Assembly (NCBI RefSeq): GCF_030867145.1
Contig: NC_134443.1
Span: 3,162,001-3,226,000, forward strand
Length of the DNA: 64,000 bases
Reading direction: 5' to 3'
Source: Opisthocomus hoazin
Lineage: Eukaryota; Chordata; Aves; Opisthocomiformes; Opisthocomidae
Position numbers and translations under genes: made by a program. Of the stretch, positions 49,023-60,138 are shown piece by piece (position 1 is the stretch's first letter; the number at the start of each line of letters is the position of its first letter). Under the pieces are notes generated by a model. It had not been told where the DNA came from and searched no databases. It saw nothing but the letters and a program-made list of their open reading frames with translations.

Positions 49023-49746
49023 CTCAAGCCTGAGATTGGGATGTGGCTGGCAATTGCTGGAGAGCAGCTTGTCAGGAAAGGCCCTGAGGGTGCTGGGGGA
49101 CACCAAGGTGAGCAGGAGCTGGCAACAAGCCTTTGGGAAAGGGTGTCCAGAGGGTTTCTGGACTGCATAGGTGGAATGTGGGCAGGAGGTGGAGGGAGGG
49201 GATAGTTGACCACTTGTCAGCACTGGTAAGGCCAGCCCTGTGGTGCTGTGTCTGGTGCTATGCTCCCAGCACGAGAGCTGTGGGGCTGGAGAGAGTCCTG
49301 TACAGGACCACACATGGATGCTGAAGGCACAGGGAGCATGTGTCCTGTGGGGAGAGCCTGAGGGAGCTGGGACTGCTCCTCCTGGCTCTGAGGAGGCTCA
49401 GGGGGACTCCTCAATGTGCACACAGGTGTGAAGGGATGGCATGAAGAAGATGGAGCCAGGCTCTTTTTGGTGGTGTCCAGTGCCAGGACAAGAGGCCATG
49501 GGCACCAGCTGCAACACCGGAGGATTCACCTCAACTTCGCAAACCTCTTCTGAGCAGTGAGGTTGTCAGAGCACTGGGAGAGATTGCCCTGGGAGGTTAT
49601 GGTGTCTCTGTCCTTGGAGATGGGCAAAAACTGTCTGGACATGGTGCTGGGCAGCCCGCTCTGGGTGACCGTGTTTGAGGGTGCAGCCTGAGAAGATGCA
49701 AAGGCTGCTGCCACAACAGTCAGGCTGTGATTTCTGTGATTTTGTA
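49023..49746 (+). mobile_element. old CR1 LINE 3' fragment (tail spacer 6)
   Basis: Close to spacers 4 and 5, with a 2 bp deletion near 49272. Confidence 0.73.
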
Positions 49747-49799
49747 TTTGTGGCAGAGAACTGAGTAGCATGGAGTGTGTTGGTCTGTGCTGGGGTTAT

Positions 49800-49998
49800 G
49801 AAGGGGAAAATGAAAGGGAAGGAGAAGTGGTAAGGGCAGAGGGGAGGGGAAGGCAGCGGGAAATGGAATGGAAATTGGATGCTAGAATAAGAAAAGGGAA
49901 GAGGAAGAAGAGAAGAAGGGGGAGAAGAAGGAGGGAGCAGGCAAGAACAAGAGGAAAGAGCAGGGGAAGGGAACAAGATAAGGAAGAGGAAAGGGAAT
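49800..49998 (+). repeat. homopurine tract 6
   Basis: Same as tract 4; GC-rich spacer follows to 50402. Confidence 0.85.
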
Positions 49999-50670
49999 CG
50001 TCCCCTTTGCTTTCTCCCACAAGATCTTTAGCAGAGCCACAGGGGCACAAAGGGGCAGCAGCCGCAGCAGCCATTGCCCCTGGCTGGCTCCCAGCCCCTG
50101 GGGCAGCCACGCACGTGTACAGGGAGCCTGGAGGTCTGCAGAGGCCCCCAGCTGGCATGTCCTGCAGGCAGGGGAGCAGCCTGCATTCAGGCAGGGTCCT
50201 GGGAGCTCGGCCGCGGGACTGTGTGTGGCCAGAGCTGTCAGGGCTGTGGGGTCTCCCCCGAGGCAGCTCAGCCTGGCTCTGCTGGGGCTGACACCCTGCA
50301 CTGGCCTGGGTGGTGTTTGCCATGGCAGGGCAAGGGAAGGCTGCAGTCCAGGCTCAACTTAGAAAGAAAAGCTGGAGAGGCAGGCGTTGGATGCAGGATT
50401 GTTTTATTGCAGCAGAGAAAGACACACAAGGCAGAGGCAGGCGTGTTGTCACCGTGGCTTTGAGAGAAATGTTCTTTCAGGCTTCTCCCAGGCGGTGGCT
50501 GTCCCAGAGACAAGCAAGTGCCCTGTGGCAGGATGATGGAGTCACGCATCTGGGAATGGGCAGGAGCAAAGAGGACAGGAGGTGTCATGGAGAGAAGGGA
50601 AGGCAAGGAAAAAGGAGAGGAGGTGTGGGGCTGAGGTGGCCCAGGGGCTGCTTGGGCTTCCATGTTGTGT

Positions 50671-51036
50671 TTAGCAGGGCCCACAGGTGTCCCACAGCTT
50701 CTTGCTGTAGCGGGGCAAGGCACAAGGGCTGTAGGCAGGAGAAGCATAGGGTCTGCCAAAGGTGCAGAGGCCCCCCGAGCCCTGCGTGGCATCAGCACCG
50801 TAGAGGCCCCCCAGCCCCAGGGAGCCTCCAAAGGCCGGTGCTCCGGACGAGCCCACCACGGCTTGCTGGGGGAAGGAGCTGAGGATGGGGCCGGGGAAGG
50901 TGACGACCACAGGCGGTGGCTGGATGAAGGCTGAGGAGTCGGGGCACTGCCGGGCACACAGCTCGTTGCAGCTCTCAGCGATGGGCTGTGGGACAGCAAC
51001 GCTGGTCTTGGGTGGGCACAGGTCGTAGCAAGACAT
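50671..51036 (-). CDS. keratinocyte/claw-like beta-keratin K7
   Basis: 121 residues with G82D, which places an acidic residue in the Gly-rich segment; no other copy has this. The box is at 51500-51507, exon 1 ends 51441, the intron is 51440-51058 (383 bp, K1-type), and AATAAA (minus) is at 50408-50403. The 3' UTR is of the right-array type (as K9/K10). It has no G partner: its upstream spacer is cut at 51794 and joined to K8. Confidence 0.92.
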   Translation of the reverse strand: MSCYDLCPPKTSVAVPQPIAESCNELCARQCPDSSAFIQPPPVVVTFPGPILSSFPQQAVVGSSGAPAFGGSLGLGGLYGADATQGSGGLCTFGRPYASPAYSPCALPRYSKKLWDTCGPC

Positions 51037-51499
51037 CTTTGCGTGAGAGAGCTGAGCCTGAAACAAACGGATCCAAAGAAGATGTGATCAGCGAGGAGGA
51101 GATGCCGCAGCCATGCAGTGCCCTGTTGACAGGGCTGCCCTGAAGCTGTAACGGGCCATATCGACCGCCTTGCCCATGCTGCCTGCCCCTTGCCCCTTGC
51201 CCAGCCAGCCCCCCTCAGTGCCCTGCTCTCCACACACAGAGGCCACACAAGCCCTCCCCGAGAGCCTGTGCGGGGCCTGGCTCTGCGTGCTCTGGCCACA
51301 GGGATCCTTCCTCCTGCCCACGTGGCTCAGCCTGCCAAGGCTGCTGCCAGCACGCCCGCTGCCGGCAGAGCTGTCCTGGCCAGCCAGGCCCCACGCTGGC
51401 CCTTGCCACGGGCGGCAGAGTCCCCCAGGCACCCACCTACCCTTTTGCTGAGCAGAGCGAGGCAGGAGCAGTGGATGCCAGTGCTGGCCGAGGGCAGCG

Positions 51500-51507
51500 C
51501 TTTTATG
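51500..51507 (-). promoter_or_regulatory. K7 promoter, CATAAAAG box
   Basis: Box and CACGTG are intact, but only 287 bp of the divergent spacer (51508-51794) remain upstream. Confidence 0.7.
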
Positions 51508-51794
51508 CTGGGCCGGCAAGCGTGGGGAGGAGCTGGCTGTGCTGGGGGCACGTGCTCTGCAGTGGCCGAGCCCCTGCCTCCTCCCTGCGTGGCACGGGGC
51601 TGTTTTGCTGATGCCATGTCCTTGCCAGACCCAACCCGTTGTATCAGCGCCTGCAATTACCCCGCTCGGACGCTTGCCAGCTGACACCTCATGGGCCACA
51701 AGAGCCCCACTGTCTTTTCATTATCTCCGTGTGTCAGAGGGCACGCAGCCTGACAAAGGCTGACTGCAAGCGTCCTGCGTGCCATAGCTCTTCG

Positions 51795-52142
51795 TGCCCA
51801 CCCAAGACCAGCGTTGCTGTCCCACAGCCCATCGCTGAGAGCTGCAACGAGCTGTGTGCCCGGCAGTGTCCCGACTCCTCAGCCTTCATCCAGCCACCGC
51901 CTGTGGTCGTCACCTTCCCCGGCCCCATCCTCAGCTCCTTCCCCCAGCAAGCCGTGGTGGGCTCGTCCGGAGCACCGGCCTTTGGAGGCTCCCTGGGGCT
52001 GGGGGGCCTCTACGGTGCTGGTGCCACGCAGGGCTCGGGGGGCCTCTGCACCTTTGGCAGACCCTATGCTTCTCCTGCCTACAGTCCTTGTGCCTTGCCC
52101 CGCTACAGCAAGAAGCTGTGGGACACCTGTGGGCCCTGCTAA
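51795..52142 (+). pseudogene. 5'-truncated beta-keratin K8
   Basis: Retains codons 7-121 (CPPKTS to GPC) of the consensus protein and a normal K 3' UTR with AATAAA at 52406-52411, but lacks promoter, exon 1, intron, ATG and the first six codons. It is joined in frame to upstream DNA, so a 167-codon open frame starts at 51639 in K7 promoter sequence read antisense. I regard that fusion as accidental. The coding part shows no damage, so the truncation is recent or is still being homogenised by neighbours. Confidence 0.9.
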
Positions 52143-52816
52143 ACACAACATGGAAGCCCAAGCAGCCCCTGGGCCACCTCAGCTCCACGCCTCCTCTCCT
52201 TTTTCCTTGCCTTCCCTTCTCTCCATGACACCTCCTGTCCTCTTTGCTCCTGCCCATTCCCAGATGCGTGACTCCATCATCCTGCCACAGGGCACTTGCT
52301 TGTCTCTGGGACAGCCACTGCCTGGAAGAAGCCTGAAGGAACGCCTCTCTCAAAGCCCGCGGTGACAACCTGCCTGCCTCTGCCTTGTGTGTCTTTCTCT
52401 GCTGCAATAAAACAATCCTGCATCCAACGCCTGCCTCTCCAGCTTTTCTTTCTAAGTTGAGCCTGGACTGCAGCCTTCCTTCACCCTGCCATGGCAAACA
52501 CCACCCAGGCCAGTGCAGGGTGTCAGCCCCAGCAGAGCCAGGCTGAGCTGCCTCGGGGGAGACCCCACAGCTCTGACAGCTCTGGCCACACACAGTCCCG
52601 CGGCCGAGCTCCCAGGGCCCTGCCTGAATGCAGGCTGCTCCCCTGCCTGCAGGACATGCCAGCTGGGGGCCTCTGCAGACCTCCAGGCTCCCTGTACACG
52701 TGCGTGGCTGCCCCAGGGGCTGGGAGCCAGCCAGGGGCAATGGCTGCTGTGACTGCTGCCCCTTTGTGCCTCTGTGGCTCTGCTAAAGGTCTTGTGGGAG
52801 AAAGCAAAGGGGATGA

Positions 52817-53018
52817 TTCCCTTTCCTCTTCCTTATCTTGTTCCCTTCCCCTGCTCTTTCCTCTTGTTCTTGCCTGCTCCCTCCTTCTTCTCCCCCTTCT
52901 TCTCTTCTTCCTCTTCCCTTCCCTTTTCTTATTCAGTGTCCAAATTCCATTCCATTTCCCGCTGCCTTCCCCTCCCCTCTGCCCTTCCCTCTTCTCATTC
53001 CCTTTCATTTTCCCCTTC
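52817..53018 (-). repeat. homopurine tract 7 (pyrimidine on + strand)
   Basis: Inverted counterpart of tracts 1-6. The preceding 52412-52816 is the conserved GC-rich spacer without a gene. Confidence 0.85.
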
Positions 53019-53072
53019 ATAACCCCAGCACAGACCAACACACTCCATGCTACTCAGTTCTCTGCCGCAAAT

Positions 53073-53801
53073 ACAAAATCACAGAAATCACAGCCTGACT
53101 GTTGTGGCAGCAGCCTTTGCATCTTCTCAGGCTGCACCCTCAAACACGGTCACCCAGAGCGGGCTGCCCAGCACCATGTCCAGACAGTTTTTGCCCATCT
53201 CCAAGGACAGAGACTCCATAACCTCCCAGGGCAATCTCTCCCAGTGCTCTGACAACCTCACTGCTCAGAAGAGGTTTGGGATGTTGAGGTGAATCCTCCG
53301 GTGTTGCAGCTGGTGCCCATGGCCTCTTGTCCTGGCACTGGACACCACCAAAAAGAGCCTGGCTCCATCTTCTTCATGCCTTCCCTTCACACCTGTGTGC
53401 ACATTGAGGAGTCCCACTGAGCCTCCTCAGAGCCAGGAGGAGCAGTCCCAGCTCCCTCAGGCTCTCCCCACAGGACACATGCTCCCTGTGCATTCTGCAT
53501 CCATGTGTGGTCCTGTACAGGACTCTCTCCAGCAGCCCCACAGCTCTCATGTGCTGGGAGCCCAGCGGGGGACACAGCACTGCAGGGCTGGCTTCCCCAG
53601 TGCTGAGTGGTGTCCAGGGATTACCTCCCTCCACCTCCTGCCCCCATTCTACCCTATACAGCCCAGAACACCTCTGCATGCCCTTGCCCAAAGGCACACT
53701 GCTGCTCCTGCTCACCTTGGTGTCCCCCAGCATCCTCAGGGCCTTTCCTGACAAGATGCTCTCCAGCAATTGCCAGCCATGTCCCAAGCTCAGGCTTGAG
53801 T
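53073..53801 (-). mobile_element. old CR1 LINE 3' fragment (tail spacer 7)
   Basis: Inverted relative to spacers 1-6. Lacks the short deletion that marks spacers 4-6. Confidence 0.73.
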
Positions 53802-54586
53802 ACTGGCTCCTCTCCAGCCTCCTCTGTGCAGATGCTTGGAGATGCTGCTGTGCTTCTGCAGACCTGAGGGACCTCTTGGGACTGGTGCTGCTCCCAAGCT
53901 GAGAAGAACAGGCAAAAGAGCACTGCCAGAGCCTGTCCTGCTCCCTGCCCTTTCCCCAGCTGCTGCAAGTCCCACCAAAAGGCTCTGTCTACCCTCTGCC
54001 CTGCCTGCATCCTCCCTCTCCAGACACTGCCCACTCTCACCTGGCCTGGGCATCTCAGGAGCAGCATTTGCCCTTCCACAACGGACAGTCACTAAGCACC
54101 CAGGCTCTTTCTGCCTTGGGAGAAAGAGGGAAGGAGACAGCACTTGGATGCAGGAAAGCTTTATTGTGCCCAGAGGGGCAGGAGAGACTCTCAGAGAGAG
54201 CAGTCGTCAAGACCCAGAGATGCTGGTTGTCACATGTTGTGGGAAGCAGAGGGATCTTCTCCAGAGTATAGCTTCTCACTCCAGATGCCCTCTAGGTGCA
54301 GAATTCCAGATCACAAGCACATGGTCCACCAGCCTCACAGGAACTTATGGATCCTTCTTCCACCTTGTCCAACAGCCTGGGGGAGAGGGAAGGGGAAGAG
54401 AGCAGCAGGTAGGAGAAGAGGAAAGGGAGGGGCTGAGGGTGTGCAGCACTGGCATTTGCCCAGGCGCTGAGTGGGACTGGGGATGCTCAGCATTCCTCAG
54501 TGCCCCATGGCCACCAGCTCAGCCCAGTTTGGGTGCTGGGGGTGTTGGTGTGTGGGCTGAGGTCAGGGCCTTTGTCTGGGCTGCAT

Positions 54587-54952
54587 TTAGCAGGGCCCAC
54601 AGGTGTCCCACAGCTTCCTGCTGTAGCGGGGCAAGGCACAAGGGCTGTAGGCAGGAGAAGCATAGGGTCTGCCAAAGGTGCAGAGGCCCCCCGAGCCCAG
54701 CGTGGCACCAGCACCGTAGAGGCCCCCCAGTCCCAGGGAGCCTCCAAAGGCCGGTGCTCCGGACGAGCCCACCACGGCTTGCTGGGGGAAGGAGCTGAGG
54801 ATGGGGCCGGGGAAGGTGACGACCACAGGCGGTGGCTGGATGAAGGCTGAGGAGTCGGGACACTGCCGGGCACACAGCTCGTTGCAGCTCTCAGCGATGG
54901 GCTGTGGGACAGCAACGCTGGTCTTGGGTGGGCACAGGTCGTAGCAAGACAT
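54587..54952 (-). CDS. keratinocyte/claw-like beta-keratin G7
   Basis: 121 residues with Q85L and K112R, a combination not seen on the left. The box is at 55143-55150, exon 1 ends 55083, the intron is 55082-54977 (CTCTTGCAG type), and AATAAA (minus) is at 54165-54160. Head to head with K9. Confidence 0.93.
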   Translation of the reverse strand: MSCYDLCPPKTSVAVPQPIAESCNELCARQCPDSSAFIQPPPVVVTFPGPILSSFPQQAVVGSSGAPAFGGSLGLGGLYGAGATLGSGGLCTFGRPYASPAYSPCALPRYSRKLWDTCGPC

Positions 54953-55142
54953 CTTTGCGCAGGATCAGACGGAGCTCTGCAAGAGGACAGAGATGGCAAC
55001 GGAGCAGCAGAGGGGAGCACCTGAGGCACAAGGGCCTGGGGCAGGACAAGGCCACCAAGAAGAGGAGAGCTCACAGACTTACCCTGTTCCCCAAGGAGAA
55101 GGCAGCCACTGCACTGCTTGGCAGAGCCTGGCAGAGGCAGAG

Positions 55143-55150
55143 CTTTTATA
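55143..55150 (-). promoter_or_regulatory. G7 promoter, TATAAAAG box
   Basis: Canonical box; TGAGTCA (read on the minus strand) lies about 100 bp upstream. Confidence 0.8.
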
Positions 55151-56300
55151 CTGACCCCCATTGCTCAGCACCACCTGGGCCAATCTGCAGAGCCACCACT
55201 CCCTCCTGCTGATGAGGAAAGGGCTGTCTGGCTCCTGCCCCGCCCTGACTCAGCATCCCCTCCTTGGAAGCAGCACATGCCACTTCAGAGGCTTTCCTCC
55301 CCTTTCTGCTTAGTGGGCTAAATGGCAGCAGGCATCTCCCTGCTGGAGGTGTGCATGGCAGGTGAGGTCCATGCTTCAGAAGCCGCTCACTGCCTGCCTT
55401 GTGCTCTGCCCGCGGGAGACATCTGTGCCTTGTGCTCACAGCCAGGCTGTGCTGGGAGCAGAGCTGCCATTGAGCAGAGGCAGGGCCAGGCAGCCAGCTG
55501 GGATCTTCTGTGGTTGTGCATTCAGATGGGCATCCCAGCTCCCCACTACCCCAAAGGCAGCCCCTGCTCAGCACCGTCCACCAACAATGGGGCTCCTGGG
55601 ATATTTGCAAGGAACCGGTGGGGCTGGCACAGGGCTGGCTCGAAACTGTGCTGCCTGAACCCAAGTGGAGGTCTGTGCGCCTTCCTGCATGCCCCTCGGG
55701 GAAGAGCTCAGCAGTCTTTCTCCCATATTCTTGCAGAGGTCAATGGCCAACGCCTGCAGGCGGATGGAGACCAGCTCCTTTGGGCTGGGGAGTGATGCAT
55801 CTTGCTGAGCAGGCAGGGCCCGAGAGGAATGCCTTGGATTTGCTATTTCACAATCTCGCTCTTCTATAAATAACAGCCACCCAACATGAGTCCTGTGGTC
55901 GCTGGTGTGCTTGAGGCCATTACAAGCCCACCTTCTTTGCCAACACTATGACCGCGGTCTTCCCTGTGGCTCGGCAAAGAAGGCATGGGGCTGCCCCAAC
56001 ATGGAGCACTGGACGAAGAGCTATGGCACGCAGGACGCTTGCAGTCAGCCTTTGTCACGCTGCGTGCCCTCTGACACACGGAGATAATGAAAAGACAGTG
56101 GGGCTCTTGTGGCCCATGAGGTGTCAGCTGGCAAGCGTCCGAGCGTGGCAATTGCAGGCGCTGATAGAGCGGGTTGGGTCTGGCAAGGACATGGCATCAG
56201 CAAAACAGCCCCGTGCCACGCAGGGAGGAGGCAGGGGCTCGGCCACTGCAGAGCACGTGCCCCCAGCACAGCCAGCTCCTCCCCACGCTTGCCGGCCCAG
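55151..56300. other. divergent promoter spacer G7/K9
   Basis: 1,150 bp, inverted relative to the left units. TATAAATA at 55865-55872 (+) is an extra TATA-like site that the K3-K6 units lack (TCTATAGA instead). Confidence 0.65.
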
Positions 56301-56308
56301 CATAAAAG
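56301..56308 (+). promoter_or_regulatory. K9 promoter, CATAAAAG box
   Basis: K-type box on the + strand, donor at 56367/56368. Confidence 0.72.
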
Positions 56309-56764
56309 CGCTGCCCTCGGCCAGCACTGGCATCCACTGCTCCTGCCTCGCTCTGCTCAGCAAAAGGGTAGGTGGGTGCCTGGGGGACTCTGCCACCCGT
56401 GGCAAGGGCCGGCGTGGGGCCTGGCTGGCCAGGACAGCTCTGCCGGCAGCGGGCGTGCTGGCAGCAGCCTTGGCAGGCTGAGCCACGTTGGCAGGAGGAA
56501 GGGTCCCTGTGGCCAGAGCACGCAGAGCCAGGCCCCGCACAGGCTCTCGGGGAGGGCTTGTGTGGCCTCTGTGTGTGAAGAGCAGGGCACTGAGGGAGGC
56601 TGGCTGGGCAAGGGGCAGGCAGCGTGGGCAAGGTGGTTAATATGGCCCGTTACAGCTTCAGGGCAGCCCTGCCAACAGGGCACCGCATGGCTGCGGCATC
56701 TCCTCCTCGCCGATCACATCTTCTTTGGATCCTTTTGTTTCAGGCTCAGCTCTCTCACACAAAG

Positions 56765-57130
56765 ATGTCTTGCTACGACCTGTGCCCACCCAAGACCAGC
56801 GTTGCTGTCCCACAGCCCATCGCTGAGAGCTGCAACGAGCTGTGTGCCCGGCAGTGTCCCGACTCCTCAGCCTTCATCCAGCCACCGCCTGTGGTCGTCA
56901 CCTTCCCCGGCCCCATCCTCAGCTCCTTCCCCCAGCAAGCCGTGGTGGGCTCGTCCGGAGCACCGGCCTTTGGAGGCTCCCTGGGGCTGGGGGGCCTCTA
57001 CGGTGCTGGTGCCACGCAGGGCTCGGGGGGCCTCTGCACCTTTGGCAGACCCTATGCTTCTCCTGCCTACAGCCCTTGTGCCTTGCCCCGCTACAGCAAG
57101 AAGCTGTGGGACACCTGTGGGCCCTGCTAA
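56765..57130 (+). CDS. keratinocyte/claw-like beta-keratin K9
   Basis: 121 residues, consensus. Exon 1 ends 56367 (GTAGGT donor), the intron is 56368-56743 (376 bp), and AATAAA is at 57394-57399. An open frame from 56624 runs into the gene but its start is in the intron, so MSCYD is chosen. Confidence 0.93.
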   Translation: MSCYDLCPPKTSVAVPQPIAESCNELCARQCPDSSAFIQPPPVVVTFPGPILSSFPQQAVVGSSGAPAFGGSLGLGGLYGAGATQGSGGLCTFGRPYASPAYSPCALPRYSKKLWDTCGPC

Positions 57131-57804
57131 ACACAACATGGAAGCCCAAGCAGCCCCTGGGCCACCTCAGCCCCACGCCTCCTCTCCTTTTTCCTTGCCT
57201 TCCCTTCTCTCCATGACACCTCCTGTCCTCTTTGCTCCTGCCCATTCCCAGATGCGTGACTCCACCATCCTGCCACAGGGCACTTGCTTGTCTCTGGGAC
57301 AGCCACCGCCTGGAAGAAGCCTGAAGGAACGCCTCTCTCAAAGCCCGCGGTGACAACCTGCCTGCCTCTGCCCTGTGTGTCTTTCTCTGCTGCAATAAAA
57401 CAATCCTGCATCCAACACCTGCCTCTCCAGCTTTTCTTTCTAAGTTGAGCCTGGACTGCAGCCTTCCCTTGCCCTGCCATGGCAAACACCACCCAGGCCA
57501 GTGCAGGGTGTCAGCCCCAGCAGAGCCAGGCTGAGCTGCCTCGGGGGAGACCCCACAGCCCTGACAGCTCTGGCCACACACAGTCCCGCGGCCGAGCTCC
57601 CAGGGCCCTGCCTGAATGCAGGCTGCTCCCCTGCCTGCAGGACATGCCAGCTGGGGGCCTCTGCAGACCTCCAGGCTCCCTGTACATGTGCGTGGCTGCC
57701 CCAGGGGCTGGGAGCCAGCCAGGGGCAATGGCTGCTGTGACTGCTGCCCCTTTGTGCCTCTGTGGCTCTGCTAAAGGTCTTGTGGGAGAAAGCAAAGGGG
57801 ACGA

Positions 57805-58006
57805 TTCCCTTTCCTCTTCCTTATCTTGTTCCCTTCCCCTGCTCTTTCCTCTTGTTCTTGCCTGCTCCCTCCTTCTTCTCCCCCTTCTTCTCTTCTTCCT
57901 CTTCCCTTCCCTTTTCTTATTCAGTGTCCAAATTCCATTCCATTTCCCACTGCCTTCCCCTCCCCTCTGCCCTTCCCTCTTCTCATTCCCTTTCATTTTC
58001 CCCTTC
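57805..58006 (-). repeat. homopurine tract 8 (pyrimidine on + strand)
   Basis: As tract 7; 57400-57804 is gene-free GC-rich spacer. Confidence 0.85.
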
Positions 58007-58060
58007 ATAACCCCAGCACAGACCAACACACTCCATGCTACTCAGTTCTCTGCCGCAAAT

Positions 58061-58789
58061 ACAAAATCACAGAAATCACAGCCTGACTGTTGTGGCAGCA
58101 GCCTTTGCATCTTCTCAGGCTGCACCCTCAAACACGGTCACCCAGAGCGGGCTGCCCAGCACCATGTCCAGACAGTTTTTGCCCATCTCCAAGGACAGAG
58201 ACTCCATAACCTCCCAGGGCAATCTCTCCCAGTGCTCTGACAACCTCACTGCTCAGAAGAGGTTTGGGATGTTGAGGTGAATCCTCCGGTGTTGCAGCTG
58301 GTGCCCATGGCCTCTTGTCCTGGCACTGGACACCACCAAAAAGAGCCTGGCTCCATCTTCTTCATGCCTTCCCTTCACACCTGTGTGCACATTGAGGAGT
58401 CCCACTGAGCCTCCTCAGAGCCAGGAGGAGCAGTCCCAGCTCCCTCAGGCTCTCCCCACAGGACACATGCTCCCTGTGCATTCTGCATCCATGTGTGGTC
58501 CTGTACAGGACTCTCTCCAGCAGCCCCACAGCTCTCATGTGCTGGGAGCCCAGCGGGGGACACAGCACTGCAGGGCTGGCTTCCCCAGTGCTGAGTGGTG
58601 TCCAGGGATTACCTCCCTCCACCTCCTGCCCCCATTCTACCCTATACAGCCCAGAACACCTCTGCATGCCCTTGCCCAAAGGCACACTGCTGCTCCTGCT
58701 CACCTTGGTGTCCCCCAGCATCCTCAGGGCCTTTCCTGACAAGATGCTCTCCAGCAATTGCCAGCCATGTCCCAAGCTCAGGCTTGAGT
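58061..58789 (-). mobile_element. old CR1 LINE 3' fragment (tail spacer 8)
   Basis: Near identical to spacer 7. Confidence 0.73.
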
Positions 58790-59574
58790 ACTGGCTCCTC
58801 TCCAGCCTCCTCTGTGCAGATGCTTGGAGATGCTGCTGTGCTTCTGCAGACCTGAGGGACCTCTTGGGACTGGTGCTGCTCCCAAGCTGAGAAGAACAGG
58901 CAAAAGAGCACTGCCAGAGCCTGTCCTGCTCCCTGCCCTTTCCCCAGCTGCTGCAAGTCCCACCAAAAGGCTCTGTCTACCCTCTGCCCTGCCTGCATCC
59001 TCCCTCTCCAGACACTGCCCACTCTCACCTGGCCTGGGCATCTCAGGAGCAGCATTTGCCCTTCCACAACGGACAGTCACTAAGCACCCAGGCTCTTTCT
59101 GCCTTGGGAGAAAGAGGGAAGGAGACAGCACTTGGATGCAGGAAAGCTTTATTGTGCCCAGAGGGGCAGGAGAGACTCTCAGAGAGAGCAGTCGTCAAGA
59201 CCCAGAGATGCTGGTTGTCACATGTTGTGGGAAGCAGAGGGATCTTCTCCAGAGTATAGCTTCTCACTCCAGATGCCCTCTAGGTGCAGAATTCCAGATC
59301 ACAAGCACATGGTCCACCAGCCTCACAGGAACTTATGGGTCCTTCTTCCACCTTGTCCAACAGCCTGGGGGAGAGGGAAGGGGAAGAGAGCAGCAGGTAG
59401 GAGAAGAGGAAAGGGAGGGGCTGAGGGTGTGCAGCACTGGCATTTGCCCAGGCGCTGAGTGGGACTGGGGATGCTCAGCATTCCTCAGTGCCCCATGGCC
59501 ACCAGCTCAGCCCAGTTTGGGTGCTGGGGGTGTTGGTGTGTGGGCTGAGGTCAGGGCCTTTGTCTGGGCTGCAT

Positions 59575-59940
59575 TTAGCAGGGCCCACAGGTGTCCCACA
59601 GCTTCCTGCTGTAGCGGGGCAAGGCACAAGGGCTGTAGGCAGGAGAAGCATAGGGTCTGCCAAAGGTGCAGAGGCCCCCCGAGCCCAGCGTGGCACCAGC
59701 ACCGTAGAGGCCCCCCAGTCCCAGGGAGCCTCCAAAGGCCGGTGCTCCGGACGAGCCCACCACGGCTTGCTGGGGGAAGGAGCTGAGGATGGGGCCGGGG
59801 AAGGTGACGACCACAGGCGGTGGCTGGATGAAGGCTGAGGAGTCGGGACACTGCCGGGCACACAGCTCGTTGCAGCTCTCAGCGATGGGCTGTGGGACAG
59901 CAACGCTGGTCTTGGGTGGGCACAGGTCGTAGCAAGACAT
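59575..59940 (-). CDS. keratinocyte/claw-like beta-keratin G8
   Basis: 121 residues with Q85L and K112R, identical to G7. The box is at 60131-60138, exon 1 ends 60071, the intron is 60070-59965, and AATAAA (minus) is at 59153-59148. Exactly 4,988 bp from G7. Confidence 0.93.
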   Translation of the reverse strand: MSCYDLCPPKTSVAVPQPIAESCNELCARQCPDSSAFIQPPPVVVTFPGPILSSFPQQAVVGSSGAPAFGGSLGLGGLYGAGATLGSGGLCTFGRPYASPAYSPCALPRYSRKLWDTCGPC

Positions 59941-60130
59941 CTTTGCGCAGGATCAGACGGAGCTCTGCAAGAGGACAGAGATGGCAACGGAGCAGCAGAG
60001 GGGAGCACCTGAGGCACAAGGGCCTGGGGCAGGACAAGGCCACCAAGAAGAGGAGAGCTCACAGACTTACCCTGTTCCCCAAGGAGAAGGCAGCCACTGC
60101 ACTGCTTGGCAGAGCCTGGCAGAGGCAGAG

Positions 60131-60138
60131 CTTTTATA
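60131..60138 (-). promoter_or_regulatory. G8 promoter, TATAAAAG box
   Basis: Same as G7. Confidence 0.8.

Larger units (their letters stand above)
50403..52411. repeat. centre of a large palindrome (array orientation switch)
   Basis: From codon 7 of K7 leftward (51018 down) and from 51795 rightward the sequence is the same in inverted order: K coding sequence, K 3' UTR, tail spacer, G gene and so on. The unpaired centre, 51019-51794 (776 bp), is the K7 start, intron, exon 1 and promoter. The arms are similar but not identical (for example 50452-50500 against 52310-52365), and continue to the window end, at least 12 kb. At the junction GT is common to both parent sequences. Confidence 0.85.

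Noticed and set aside
51639-51794. Novel N-terminal fusion to K8
   Set aside because: The 52 upstream codons are antisense K7 promoter sequence. There is no promoter or first exon for it, so it is more likely a chance open frame.
57479-58240. 253-codon frame with a long Leu/Phe/Ser/Pro-rich stretch resembling a membrane segment
   Set aside because: The hydrophobic run is the translated pyrimidine strand of the homopurine tract, and the rest reads into the CR1 remnant; it is altered by indels in other units.
58824-59786. Open frame of 320 codons on + opposite G8 (also 53836, 28134, 33133)
   Set aside because: Antisense to a G gene and its 3' UTR; the keratin on the opposite strand explains the conservation.
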